64,000 nt of DNA from Ilex aquifolium (Eukaryota; Streptophyta; Magnoliopsida; Aquifoliales; Aquifoliaceae): positions 34,184,093 through 34,248,092 of the forward strand of contig OX637392.1 in the NCBI GenBank assembly GCA_951799425.1, written 5' to 3'. Below, piece after piece: positions 10,386 to 21,677 of this stretch. Position 1 is the first letter of the stretch. The number at the start of each line of letters is the position of its first letter. Under the pieces are notes generated by a model that made no database searches, had not been told where the DNA came from, and worked only from the letters and a program-made list of their open reading frames with translations. The position numbers and the translations under genes were made by a program.

Positions 10386-12958
10386 TATGACGCCTCTAAA
10401 ACCAGGAGTCTTTTGTCAACCGGTTGATCCCCCATCAACTCGCAAAAGTACCCGTGAATGCCACATAATCCGACGCTATGTCATAATATCCCCTTAACTA
10501 GGATCACAAACAACACAGAGTTTGGGCAGAGTCTCCCTTGTACAGGGCACTCCCAAACGCATAACCTGTATACATTTCAATCCATTCTAAGATCCAATAT
10601 ACATCAATTTGTCCTTAATATTACTCCATTTACATCCTTTAAACGAAAGACTCAAGGCCCGAAGGCTTGGCAAAGTTATTTTAAATTTTTGAAAATTTTA
10701 GAGCTACCGTTAGCTCGTGTACATGCTACTGGTAGTTGAGCCATCTGCCAACAAGCTACTAGTGCAATTTTTTGGAGGAGCTACCGGTAGCTCATGTACG
10801 TGCTACCAGTTGCTGAGTCCTCTAGAATTGTGCTACAGGTAGCTCAAGACTTTCAACCGGTAGATGAGCCCAATTTTCCCCCATTTCAATCCTTTTTCAA
10901 TTTCGACTCACCCAATCTCATACAACATTCACCCAAACTAATATAACACCAAATTTTATACAAAAATATTGTTCATATGAGTTCATTTTACAATCCTTTA
11001 TACATCGTTACATATTCAAAATCAATTACACGATTGTTTTACAAAAATATAATCCAAAGCCACAACTCAGCTTTCTTCATCAACGAGGGACCAAGTGAGA
11101 GTCGTCCACTGGCGCTTGTCCTGGACCTAAAATGTTATCCCTACAAAGGGTGAGCCACGCTTAATATGGTATCTCCTAAAGAGGCTACTCCCCAACCTAG
11201 ATACATATGAAATGCTCACATGCAATTCAACAATCAAACAAGCATTCATCCAAAAACATACAACTTCAAGAATGAATGTCATAATGTCATGCCATGTTAT
11301 GAGGTGAGACTCACACATGTAACGTAACCCGAACCTTCACCGGCTCCCATAACACATGCAATACCATGCGTATGAATCCGTGCATTCCAAGCCTCCGCCA
11401 TTGATGTTACACATCCAATGACCATTTATAAATCTCGAGTCTTTCTTGGGGTGGGTATTTATGGAATTCCACTAACAGGCACCCAACCAACATGGCATTT
11501 ATGGACTTCCATCAACAGCTCCGCATACGCCGACACACTTTATGGACTCAATATCAATGGAGTGCATATCCAAATCATCGGGTCTTGCACCTGAGGAAAA
11601 ATCTAGTCATTCTTGCTAACTCTGACCCTATTTTCAATGCAACACGTGCGACTTAGTCGAATCTTGGTCCAACTTTCCCAAGCCTACGAATCATCCACCA
11701 AGAATGGTGTTTGATCAAAACCATGCACGCACCCACAACCATGTCACATGCCCACGAATGTGATGCTTCCTGTGCATATGCAATATAATGTACAATTGCA
11801 TTTCATATCATTATGCAACCAAGATTTCAATTGTAATTACAACATCATAGTCAACATGTCATGAGCACAATATGAACAACATTCCATCTTAAACAACATT
11901 ATCAATTATCAATTATATCATAAGTATATAATTACAATTCATGTTCTCACCAAGCATGTTATAACATCTTAATGAAACAACCATGCTAAATCAACCTAGG
12001 AATTTTATCAAACACCCAAAAGGCACAAAATCATATAAACACATAATCATTCCCAATTTATCGCATTCTCATGAAATCACCCAATGAGCAATTCTCAACA
12101 AACTAAATTCAAGCAAAATTGATTTTATTTATTCTCATACTATTTCTCATACTCTAGTTACACTAGAAATACATTTAGACCATAGATTTCATCCCAAGTC
12201 ATGCTACCCATTTCTTACAAAACCCTAGGTTGAAAATAAACCTAGTTATGAGAAAAATCCTACCTCTCAAAGCGTAATACGAATGGTAGAAGCTCCAAGA
12301 AAACCCAACTCAAGCTTTAGAATTTGATTTCTAAAAATCCCATTCTTGAGACTTCGTCAAAATTTGCGCTTTTTGGTACGTATGCGTAACTCTCGTCGCG
12401 TAAAACAACTTTTGTTCTTGGTCCAAAAGATTCTGACAAACGAATCACCCTAGATCGCAAGAAAACGATGGAGATTTCTTGAGTTTTCTCTCTCTTCCTC
12501 TCTCTCTCTCTCTCTCTATCGGGATGCACGGCTGAGAAATGGGGGAAATCTAATTTTTTTCGCCCTTTTTATACTCCTCATATACTTGGCTCACAATGTG
12601 CCACATGTCCCGCCTTTTACTGATCCGATTTAGTCCCGAATTAATTAAATCTCATCCCGTTTTAAGTTCAATATATTTTATCTGAGCTAACTTTAAATTC
12701 TTTTTTGTATTTCAAAATTGAAACACGATTGCGTTTATTTTAGCCGCGCGACGCCCGATTGCATCATAAAACGCAAAAAAATTGACTCTCGGAATTGAAC
12801 GAAAATTGACTAGATAACTAAATTTAGCGAGACGAATCGAACAACGAGTTTCATTTCGTCATCCAAGTCCTAGAAAAATTTGGGTTTTCAACCTATACCG
12901 TAGCGGTTAATTATCGTTTTGCTTTTTTCATAAAATTCAAAATTTTCTAGGTTTTACA
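10386..12958 (-). repeat. 5' LTR of nested Tekay element
   Basis: About 2.57 kb, the full-length LTR of this family in the window. Contains GAGCTACCGGTAGCTC at 10778-10793, and a CT-rich microsatellite near 12488-12520 (GA-rich on the sense strand, just downstream of a likely TATA region at about 12565). Next to it on the element sense strand is a tRNA-Met-like primer site within about 10365-10385. Confidence 0.75.
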
Positions 12959-12963
12959 GTAGT

Positions 12964-14864
12964 TGTTGATGATAATCGTTCCACGGTGAGCACAATTTCT
13001 AGTACTATCCGTACTGATACTAAGATTACTAGGATTATCTCTACTTTTCGTATTCCCCTTACTGTATTGTGCTGTCAGGCTGAGATAGGCAAGTCAGCGT
13101 CTGATGATTCTTCTGGGTAAGTTGTCATCTACGAAGAGGTGCTAGAGTCAGGTTTAAGGTTTCCCATGCCTACACTTGTAGGCAGTGTCTCGGGGCACTT
13201 GTCCCTCGTGCTAGGGCAACTGACTCCAAATGATTGGAGAGTGTTGTTGGTGTTTCTTGCACTATGGCAATACGCCACCTCTCCTACTTGTGAAGAATTT
13301 TTTGCTGCCTATATGTTACAGGAGAACCCCCAATCGAGGTTGGTATCATTTTTCTCCGAGAGCGGGAAAATTGATTACTGGACTACGCTTCAACTGTTAT
13401 AGTTGGAAAGTTCAATTTTTATTCCTAGAAGGAGAGTGGGCTGCTGAGGAGAATCACGCTTTGGTTTCAGTGAGATGGGGTGCACCTACAAGGATAGGTA
13501 TAAATCTTCCCTTCCTATTTTTAGTGTGTTGATGTGTCCTTTATGTCTTCACCATGCATTTAGATCTTTTTTAAGTTTGCTAGAGTTGTCAGCAAATCAG
13601 GAGAGGAGGCTTCAGACTATGAGGGCCCACCTCGTTAATGATTATACGGTTCTCATGGCTAGAGAGGGTCAGGCTAGAGGTTTCCCCTCAAGAGGTGCTT
13701 CCACTCCATTTTCTTCTTCACAGGCTCGTGGCTCTTCTTCCACGAATAGAGTTATGTTATTTTTATGGTGAATAGGATGATATTTTTTATTTCTAAAAAT
13801 ACCTCCCTTCATTCAGGCTCCGTAGTGAATAGATAGAGGGTGGAGACTCTCTACTCTGTTAGGGCTGCACAGGCAACTCCTCCACCTTAGAGGGTAAGGT
13901 TCGAGGATGCCCCCAAAGCTTCCATAGAGGTGCCTCCTCTGCCTGTTCCAATTATTCGGGCACCTCCTTGGCTACTCCGCCAGTCAGAGCATCTTTAGAG
14001 GCAAGGACCTTTCCTCCGTACAGACCAAGGCGCCACCTGCTTCTCTAGTGTCCAGCAGTGGTCTAGTGTCCATGCTTTAGGATGTGAATATCACTAAGGA
14101 TCAACTCTCGAGATTCATGTTGCACTTGGATATTAGGGAAGTCAGTTATCAAGGTACACAGGGTATTATTGATACCATGATAGAGGGCTTAGCTAGGGTA
14201 ATCATCTGTATATCTTTTCTGTGGAATTTTATTCCTCATATCCTCTAATGAAACTGAATTTTTCCTCTTTTTGTATTTTTATAGGTGCCCACGGCGCTAC
14301 TTGTCTTTTGTGAGGGCTAACTAACATGAGCAGGTATTGAGGACTCTAATGAGGGAGAGACAGACACTACGAGCTATTGAGTAGCAGTTGAGGGTGGCTC
14401 ACGAGAGAGCTGCACCTCTTGAGGTCGAGATTTTAGCGACTCGCGAGAGAGCGGCTAAGCTGAAAGCTGAGACTAAGGCTACTTGCGTGAGAGTAGAGGC
14501 AGAGTTACAGTCAGCTTATGAGAGGGCTGTTATAGTTGAGGCAGAGCTACGGGTACCTCATAAGAGGACTACCGCAGCCGAGGCAAAGGCTCATTCCCAG
14601 GAGATGGAGAAAAGGAGGGAGGCTACAGAGAAGGTTATTTATGACCTATATGATAACGCAGTGAACTCTTTTATTGATGGTTACGAGGAGTTCAGGGGGA
14701 AATCTTCAGCGGCTTTTCCCAGCATAAAATTTTCAGCATTTGTCCCATATGAGGAGCCGAGCACATATGGTGATGTTGATGGCAAGGATTCTGATGAGAG
14801 TGGGTCAGGCAGCATTGAGGAGGACGATGGCAGTAAAAGCAGCCAGAGTGCTGAGGATCCTTGA
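12964..14864 (+). pseudogene. Antisense extra ORF of the Tat element (fossil)
   Basis: Plus-strand coding-like sequence opposite to gag-pol. The N-terminal part (about 13130-13540) resembles the Transposase_28 family (words LESGLRFPMPTLV and LGQLTPNDWRVLLVFLALW). It ends in a 158-residue frame (14388-14864) that is a charged coiled coil with repeated ERA/AEL words and a highly acidic Ser-rich tail (DGKDSDESGSGSIEEDDGS). The end faces the 3' end of pol, tail to tail, across about 230 bp. Same architecture as the minus-strand frame at 314-2896. Function unknown; broken. Confidence 0.6.
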
Positions 14865-15089
14865 TAGATTTTGCCTTTATGCTTTTCACTTTTTCTTTTT
14901 CTTTTCTTTTTTTTAGGTAGCATCTTTGACACAAGGCAATTTTTGTAATAAATCAACAAATTTTTATTTGATAACTACTTGTAATAAATAGTGGTGGGCA
15001 AATGTTCCCAAAAAACTACAAATTTGAATGACCCGAAAAGTACAAATCTGGTTGACCCAAACAAACTCTTACTACTTTATTTTGCTACC

Positions 15090-18000
15090 CTTTCCTTACT
15101 TCACTATTGGTAGTACCTTTTCAATTGTTCAGCATTTCATGGATGGGGCAAGACTTTTCCTTCAGAATTTTGGATTTTGTAAGTGCCTAGCCTCACAATC
15201 TCTGTCACAGTGTAAGGTCCCTCCCAGTTTAGTCCTAACTTCCCTTCTCGTGATTCCTTAATGGCCAGTATTACCTTTTTGAGGACTAAGTCTCAAGATA
15301 AGAAGGAGCGAGGCTTCACCCTCGAGATTTAGTACTTAGTCATGTTATGCTTGTATTCAACAGTCCTAACCGTGGCCATCTCTTTGCCCTCCTATATCAA
15401 GTCCATGTTGAAGCTAAGGCTTTCTTCATTGGTGTTCAGGTCATGGTGTTGGACCCTTAGTGAGTGTACCCCAATTTTGATAGGTATGACAGCTTCCATG
15501 CCAAAGGCGAGGGAGAAAGGACTCACCAGTGGGGCTCCTAGGCATCATGCGGTATGCCCACAACAGTCCTGGGAACTCATCTACCCAAAGTCCTTTGGCG
15601 CTTTCCAATCTAGTCTTTATATTGTGCAATATGGTTTTGAAAATGACTTCAGCTTGTCCATTTGCCTGGGGGTGGGCCAGACTAAAGTGTAGCTGTCTAA
15701 TTTAGAGGTCAGTACAAAAATCATTGAGGAGCTTCTTATCAAATTTCTTGGCGTTGTCGTTTACTGTGTCGTGAGGCACTCCAAAATGGCACACCATTTT
15801 TTTCCAAATAAATTCATTTACCTTCTTATCTGCTATCTTAGCCAGGGACTCAGCTTCCGCCCACTTTGTGAAGTAGTCGATGGCTACCACGACAAATTTA
15901 CACTGGCTGCGGCTCATGGGCAGCGGGCCTAGGATGTCGATGCCCCACTTGAAAAATGGCCAAGGATGATAGTAATCAATTCCTCTACTGGTTGTCTCGG
16001 CACAATGACAAAGCGCTGACACTTGTCGCATTTTTTCACAAAGTCGTGGGCTTCCTTGATCATGTTGGGCCAGTAATAGCCTTGTCTGGCCGCCTTGTGG
16101 GCTAGAGAGTACCCTGCAGAGTTTTTTCCACATCCTCCCTCATGAATCTCCCCCATGGCATTGTCAGATTCTTCTGGAGAGAGGTAGCGGAGCAATGACA
16201 GTGAGTAACCCCTCTTGTAAAGGACATCTTTCAGGATGACGTATTGTGAGGCCCTTAGTCTTAGCTTCTTGGCTTCCCTTGGGTCGTCTGGGAGTGTGCC
16301 CTCTTCTAGGTATGTTCGGATGGTTGTCATCCAGTTCACGTCAGTTGATATGCAGTTGATGTTTCTCATATTCATTTTCAGCCTTCTTGGCTCAAATTGG
16401 TGACCTGTAAAGGTAGGACCTGGTGAGATGTTTGAGGATGAGGCGAACTTGGCTAGTGCATCTGCTATCACGTTATCTTCTCTTGGTACATATTGAATTA
16501 GGATATTGTGGAACTTCTTCAACAAGATATGTACCATTGTTAAGCACTCCTACATCTTTTCCTCCCTTACCTCGAAATCTCCTTTCACCTGGTTGACTAC
16601 TAGTTGGGAGTCATTGTAAATAATGAGGTGGCGGGCCTTTATTTCAATTACTAACTTCAAGCCTAAGATGAGGGTCTCATATTCTGCTCGTTGTTGGAGG
16701 CTACAAAATGAAAAGCCACGGCATATTTGAGGGGAGAGCAGTCGGGGCTAATGAGTACTACGCCTACTCCACTTCCTTCATTGGTTGAGGAACCGCCCAT
16801 ATAGATTCTCCAGCGAGGTGGGGACGCATCCTCGAAGTGAGCTGGCACGACACCAAGGGGCACAGGAGGTGCGCAGGCGAGGTGTAGATGGCGCTGAGGG
16901 CTGGAGGCAGGGCGTCAGGCACCACTGGGCATAAGGCGCTAGAGGCTAGGCACCTTGGTGAGGTGCTGGGCACGCTCGAGGGATGATTTGGGCGCCATGG
17001 TGAGGCGTTGTGCATGCGCGAGGTAAGGGCTGGGTGCCTAGCGGTGGGCACAGGCCCTGATGTTAGCGAAGGTGCTTCCTTCTCCTCGAGTGGCATGAGT
17101 TCCGCCACAAAATCTGCTACCGCTTATGCCTTAATAGCTGCTCTTGGTTGGAACTGTATGTTGAACTCGCCCAATTCGATGGCCCATTTGAGTAGTCTCT
17201 CGGGATACATATAGTTTTCCCAATATCCTCTTCAATGGTTGATCTATGACGACCACAATGGTGTGTTATTGAAGACGTTTGACTGACGTGACTAGGGCAA
17301 GTGCTAGCTTCTCCAATCCTGTGTACCTTATCTCTGCTCCTCAATAATCCTTACTCACACAATAGATGGGTTTTTGTATTACTTTACTTTCTTTGACAGA
17401 CAGAGCTCATTGTAGATGGCGAGACAGCAAGGTATAGGAACAAGGCCTCTCCGGGTATGGCTTAGGAAAGTAAAAGGGCGCATCAAGGTAGGCTTTCAGT
17501 TTCTGAAAATCATCTTTTGTGTCTGGACCCCACTCAAAATTCTTTTGGAGGATTTTGAAGAAAGGCAGACATTTGTCAGCTGATTTTGAGAGAAATCTGT
17601 TGAGAGCTATAACCCTTCCATTGAGGCACTGGACCTCTTTCACAGTTGTGGGGGGGGGGGGCATCATGTCCAGGATGACTTTGATCTTTTCCGGGTTCGC
17701 TTCAATACCCAGCTTGGTGACCATGACGCCCAAGAATTTTCCCATTTCATCTGGTAAGACCTCAAGATGTCAAAGGTCTCTTGCAAGTGTGGTACATGGT
17801 GCTCCTCCGCTAGGCTCTTTACCAACATGTCATCGACATACACTTCCATAGTGTTTTCGATCCATGAATCAAATATCTTATTTACCAGCCGTTGGTACCT
17901 AGCTGCCGCATTTTTAAGTCCAAAGGGTCTGACCATATAGCAATAGGTCCCCTTGGGAGTGAAGAAATATGTCTTCTCCGGGTCTGGTGGGTACATGCTA

Positions 18001-20530
18001 ATCTGGATATATCCAAAGTAGGCATCTCGGAAACTAAGGAGCTCATGTCCGGCTGTGGCGTCGATAAGGATGTCTATGCATGGCAAAGGGTAGCTGTTAT
18101 TGGGACACTTTTTGTTGAGCTCGGTAAAATCCACACAGAGGCGCCACTTTCACTGGCTTGGTCACCATTACCACATTGGACAACCAGACTGGGTAGGCCA
18201 CCTCTCTAACTGGCCCATTCGCTAATAGCTTCCCTACCTCCTTTTCCATGGCCTACACCCTTTTTGTAGCGAAGCTCCTCAACTTTTGGCGAACGGGCTT
18301 GTACTTGAGATCCATATTGAGCCAATGGGTGGCAACTTTAGGGTCAATGCCTTCAAGGTCTTCATGAGATTACGCAAATACATCCATATTCTGCTTCAGA
18401 AAATCAACAAGTTGGCGGGCTTGATCTTTGGGGAGTGAGGATGTCCAAGACTATTGGTGTCAGCTTCTCTACTAGTTCTCCTCTATCCAGCGTGTTGTAG
18501 TCCCTAGGGTCTAGTATTTCCACTTGTAAGGCCTCTTAAGGCTTTTTGGCCCTCATGGTAGCTACATAGCACTCCCTCGCCACAACTTGGTCTCCTCGAA
18601 TTTCTCCAATTTTCACATGAGGTTGGAAAATGGAGAATGAGGTGGTAAGTAGATGACACCCCCTTCAACATGTTGAGTGCGGAACGCCCAAATATGATAT
18701 TATAGGTAGATAGGCAGACAGGCAGTCTAGCACTAAGAAGTTTACTATTATGGTGGGGCTTTCTAGGCGTCGTGTCTACTGTGACTAGTAAGGTGATGGA
18801 GCCCAAGGGTACACCTTTTCTATAGAAAATCCAATGGGAGGTGTCCTGATGGGTTGGAGTCTCTCCCTACCTAGATGGAGGTTATCATACGCCTCTGCGA
18901 AGAGGAAATCAGCGGAGTTGCCGCTGTCCACAAGGATCCTTCTTACTTGATAGTTGGCCACCATCATGGTCAATACCAACTGGTCTTCATGGGAGTGTTG
19001 GATTCCCTCCAGGTCTTTGTCTGAGAAGGAGATTACGTCATCATCCCCTTGCATGTGGGACTTCAATGGGTGTAAGTCATCTAGCTCTGAGTGTCTAACT
19101 TTTCTGTCGTGCACATTTCTGGCTGAGTTGAAGTCACCTCCTCCCGCAAGCCCTCCAGAGATCGTATGGATTTCTCTTGAAGGCTGTTGTTGCTTTCCTT
19201 GGTTGCGCTCAGGTGGTGGGGCGTGGCCTCCGTCTGCCACATACTATCGCAATTGCGCACACTGTATAAGGTCATTAATCTATTTTTTGAGTTTGAAGCA
19301 GTCGTCAGTGTCGTGGTCATGGTCGCGATGGCAGCAACAGTACTTGTTCGGGTTCCTATGCTTGGGGTAGATTTTATTTTTCCTGGCCAGCGCATCATAG
19401 GGTCATCCTGAATTTGGAACATAATATGCTCAACTAAGGCATTGAGTGGCATGAAAGGCTTGTCGCTCCCTCTGAGGCATAGGGCCGAGGCAGTGTTTGG
19501 TTGACAACCTCTCTATCCTACCCCTTTTGTTCTCAGTCTTTGATGACTCACCTCGCTTGGCTTTGGTGACGTCCTCGGCGTTCATGTATTTTTGGGCTTT
19601 TAATAGTAATTCTAGCATGCTCTTTGGTGGGCGTTTCAAAACATAAAACAAAAAACTAGATGAGCACAGACCACTTATGAAAGTAGTCATGGTGACTTTG
19701 TCATCTGGCTCTTCAATCTGGAGGATCTCCGCGTTAAAATGAGTAAGGTAACTCCTTAGACTTTCGTCTCGGTCGTGCTTAATGCTGAGCAAGTGGGTAA
19801 AAGGCTTCGGGTGTCGGCATTCCCCTATGAACTGGGAGACGAAGGATTTGCTGAATTCAGCAAAAGGTAGGGAAGACCTTGCATATAATCTCGTCGGGTA
19901 TGTTATGCAGCTGCATAATGGATTTGTAGGTGTCAAGGTGGTCTAGTGGATCTTTTGAGCCATCAAAAACTTCCATAGTTGGCATTCTGAACTTTGCTGG
20001 GAGGGGATAATTGGCCACAACAGCTACAAATGAGGTATCAGTACGCCTCACAAGGTACTTGAATGTTTCTGGCTCCCTCGCCTTCATGGCGTTGAAGACG
20101 TCCAGTTGGTTCTGTACTTCCTTCATCTTTCTTGTCCTAGTGGTTGGGGATGCCTTTTGGGTTGTTGTAGTGACTTTCATTGTCCATATGATGGGTTTTT
20201 CCCTCCCTCATCTTCTTGGAACGGAAGGTTGTCAGCATGAGATGATTGAGTGGACGCACGATGAGGGGAAGTCGGAGCGCGTTGAGGTGGGGCGCCTTGG
20301 CGCACTGGTCGAGGCGGCTGGGGTGCTGCCCCTCCTTGCTGTTGGGGCACGACTCTAGGGTGCCCAACGAGCATCAATTCGAGGATTTGTTGGGTTTTGT
20401 TTACCAACAACCGCATAGTCTCCAGTAGTTGCGTTTCAGCAACGGTGTTTGCCAGCGGGAGCGGGACCTTGTCTTGATGTGGTTGATCATCATTTTGTTG
20501 ACTCATGGCTCTCGTTGTAATGGCCATAAA
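15090..20530 (-). pseudogene. gag-pol of the Tat element (fossil)
   Basis: Domains on the minus strand, right to left: gag about 20530-19430 (starting near MAITTRAMSQQ, with the core MEVFDGSKDPLDHLDTYKS); aspartic protease about 19020-18830 (ILVDSGNSADFLF); reverse transcriptase about 18200-17400 (SFRDAYFGYIQI and the catalytic YVDD word); RNase H to about 17110; archaeal-type second RNase H about 16860-16500 (WRIYMGGSSTNEGSGVGVV, then YVPREDNVIADALAKFAS); integrase zinc finger and core about 16150-15440 (KKCDKCQRF); and a C-terminal piece with NWEGPYTV and PHPWNAEQLKRYY ending about 15090. The linker between the two RNase H domains (about 17050-16850) is unusually GC-rich and Pro/Ala-rich. 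Broken, with clearly more than ten interruptions. Confidence 0.85.
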
Positions 20531-20565
20531 AAATGAGAATACAGTAGGGTGAAAACTGATTCGTT

Positions 20566-20585
20566 TCACATAGATGGCGTCAAAC
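20566..20585 (-). other. Primer-binding site of the Tat element
   Basis: Directly inside the 5' LTR the element sense strand reads TTTGACGCCATCTATGTGAA, close to the TGGCGCCGTCTGTGGGAA form that I associate with Tat-lineage primer sites. The tRNA identity is not settled from sequence alone. Confidence 0.45.
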
Positions 20586-21129
20586 TGATGATGTACAAAA
20601 TGGGTTTATGCAAAATCAATCAAGATGTGGTGGTGTATGTGATGGTGTATGTGATAACGAAAGTGATGAGGATGTTTAATACAGACACAAATTAGGTGGT
20701 TCGGTCTGAGTGGCCTACTCTACTGGGAATGACGATGGTGGCCGAAAAATTTTATTAGTCAAGGTGTAGTGTGCTGAGATATGTGGTTGCCCCCATGTGT
20801 GGGCGGGACTTACAATTATAGGTGAGTAGAATTACACAAGGGCTCCGAGGGAGCCTTGATTGTGGCGTCATTACGGGGAGCATGGTGATTCCATGAGGCC
20901 GATGTCATTCCCATAACAAGCGAGGTAATTTCGTAAAGCTGGCGATGCGCACCCGATGACTGCATTCTATGATTCATTTCCTAAGGTGGAGATCCCACGT
21001 GCGTTACTAGTAGATTGGACTTCCCAAGATGGTGGGTTTGACCTTTGTTGGCCTCCATCTGTGATATGGGCCTAGTCTGAGCTAGACCCATTATCTATGA
21101 TTTGGACCTGGTCTACGCCAAGCCTGTCC
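20586..21129 (-). repeat. 5' LTR of the Tat element
   Basis: 544 bp, TGATGATGTAC...AAGCCTGTCC on the plus strand, matching 6443-7001. Its right border lies 548 bp downstream of the NPR3/4-like stop codon, followed by TAGTC, the likely target-duplication copy. Confidence 0.8.
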
Positions 21130-21677
21130 TAGTCACCAAGAAATTTCCCTGTGCGGTCACAAGCCCTAAAACCGCCATCTATCTTCTCACCTTGATTCTT
21201 ATTCATTTTTGGGGCTCTATGTGTTTTTATTATCAATTGCTACACGTTGTTCTTTGTTTCTGGTTTTGTGCTGTGATATCAAAGTTTTCGTTGCACCAAT
21301 CATGCACTATACAGCATAATGCAAATGGAAAACGAGACTCAAGGAAAAAGAAGGGAAAAATTATGGAAAATGACGAGAAAGAAAAGAAATGTAAGAAGAA
21401 TCACTGGTATGAATTCATTAGTCTATGTTTCTCCAAACAACCATTTAGCAGAAAATTTCCCTTTAAAACTCGTAACAATACCGCGAGCTCAATTTGCACA
21501 ACATATTACAGAGTAGTAACAATACTGCGAGCTCAATTTGCACAACGTAGTCACAAAGCAAGTTTGTTCTCAAGAATATTTTACACAATCACAACTAATA
21601 CTAAAAGACTCGAGCTCAATGTTCCGCAAAACTCTGTGTATCATCTGAAGCTTATTAGAAATACACTGAACACATCC
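21130..21677 (-). other. 3' flank / probable 3' UTR of the NPR3/4-like gene
   Basis: Lies between the stop codon at 21678 and the Tat LTR. A minus-strand AATAAA at 21226-21231 is a candidate polyadenylation signal about 450 bp after the stop. A 31-bp direct repeat (30 of 31 identical, GTAACAATAC...TTGCACAAC) occurs at 21472-21502 and 21516-21546. The plus-strand frame 21102-21716 spans the LTR edge and the antisense of the last exon and is not supported as a gene. Confidence 0.5.
21472..21546. repeat. 31-bp direct repeat downstream of the NPR3/4-like gene
   Basis: Two copies (21472-21502 and 21516-21546) differ at one position (ACCGCG against ACTGCG) and are separated by 13 bp. Probably a local tandem duplication in the 3' UTR. 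Confidence 0.8.

Larger units (their letters stand above)
7783..12958 (-). mobile_element. Tekay-type chromovirus (Ty3/Gypsy) nested in the Tat element (fossil)
   Basis: Inserted with a perfect 5-bp target duplication GTAGT (7778-7782 and 12959-12963); termini read TGTGACGCCCC...GGTTTTACA on the plus strand. Minus-strand element: 5' LTR 10386-12958, gag fragment about 9242-10038, and a shorter 3' LTR 7783 to about 9170. No pol is seen between the LTRs, so it is broken and incomplete. gag resembles that of the Tekay element at 37073-48136. LTR copies look roughly 85% identical by eye. It must be younger than the Tat element it sits in. Confidence 0.85.
6443..21129 (-). mobile_element. Tat-lineage Ty3/Gypsy retrotransposon with nested Tekay insertion (fossil)
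   Basis: Minus-strand element bounded by two LTRs in the same orientation (20586-21129 as 5' LTR, 6443-7001 as 3' LTR). Order on the minus strand is 5' LTR, primer site, gag, protease, RT, RNase H, second (archaeal-type) RNase H, integrase to about 15090; then an antisense extra frame (12964-14864, plus strand); then the 3' LTR. The second RNase H domain is the hallmark of the Tat lineage. The flanks give a near-perfect 5-bp target duplication, AAGTC (6438-6442) against TAGTC (21130-21134). A Tekay-type element inserted at 7783-12958. The two LTRs look roughly 85-88% identical by eye, suggesting several million years. Broken, with many interruptions in the coding parts. Confidence 0.85.
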
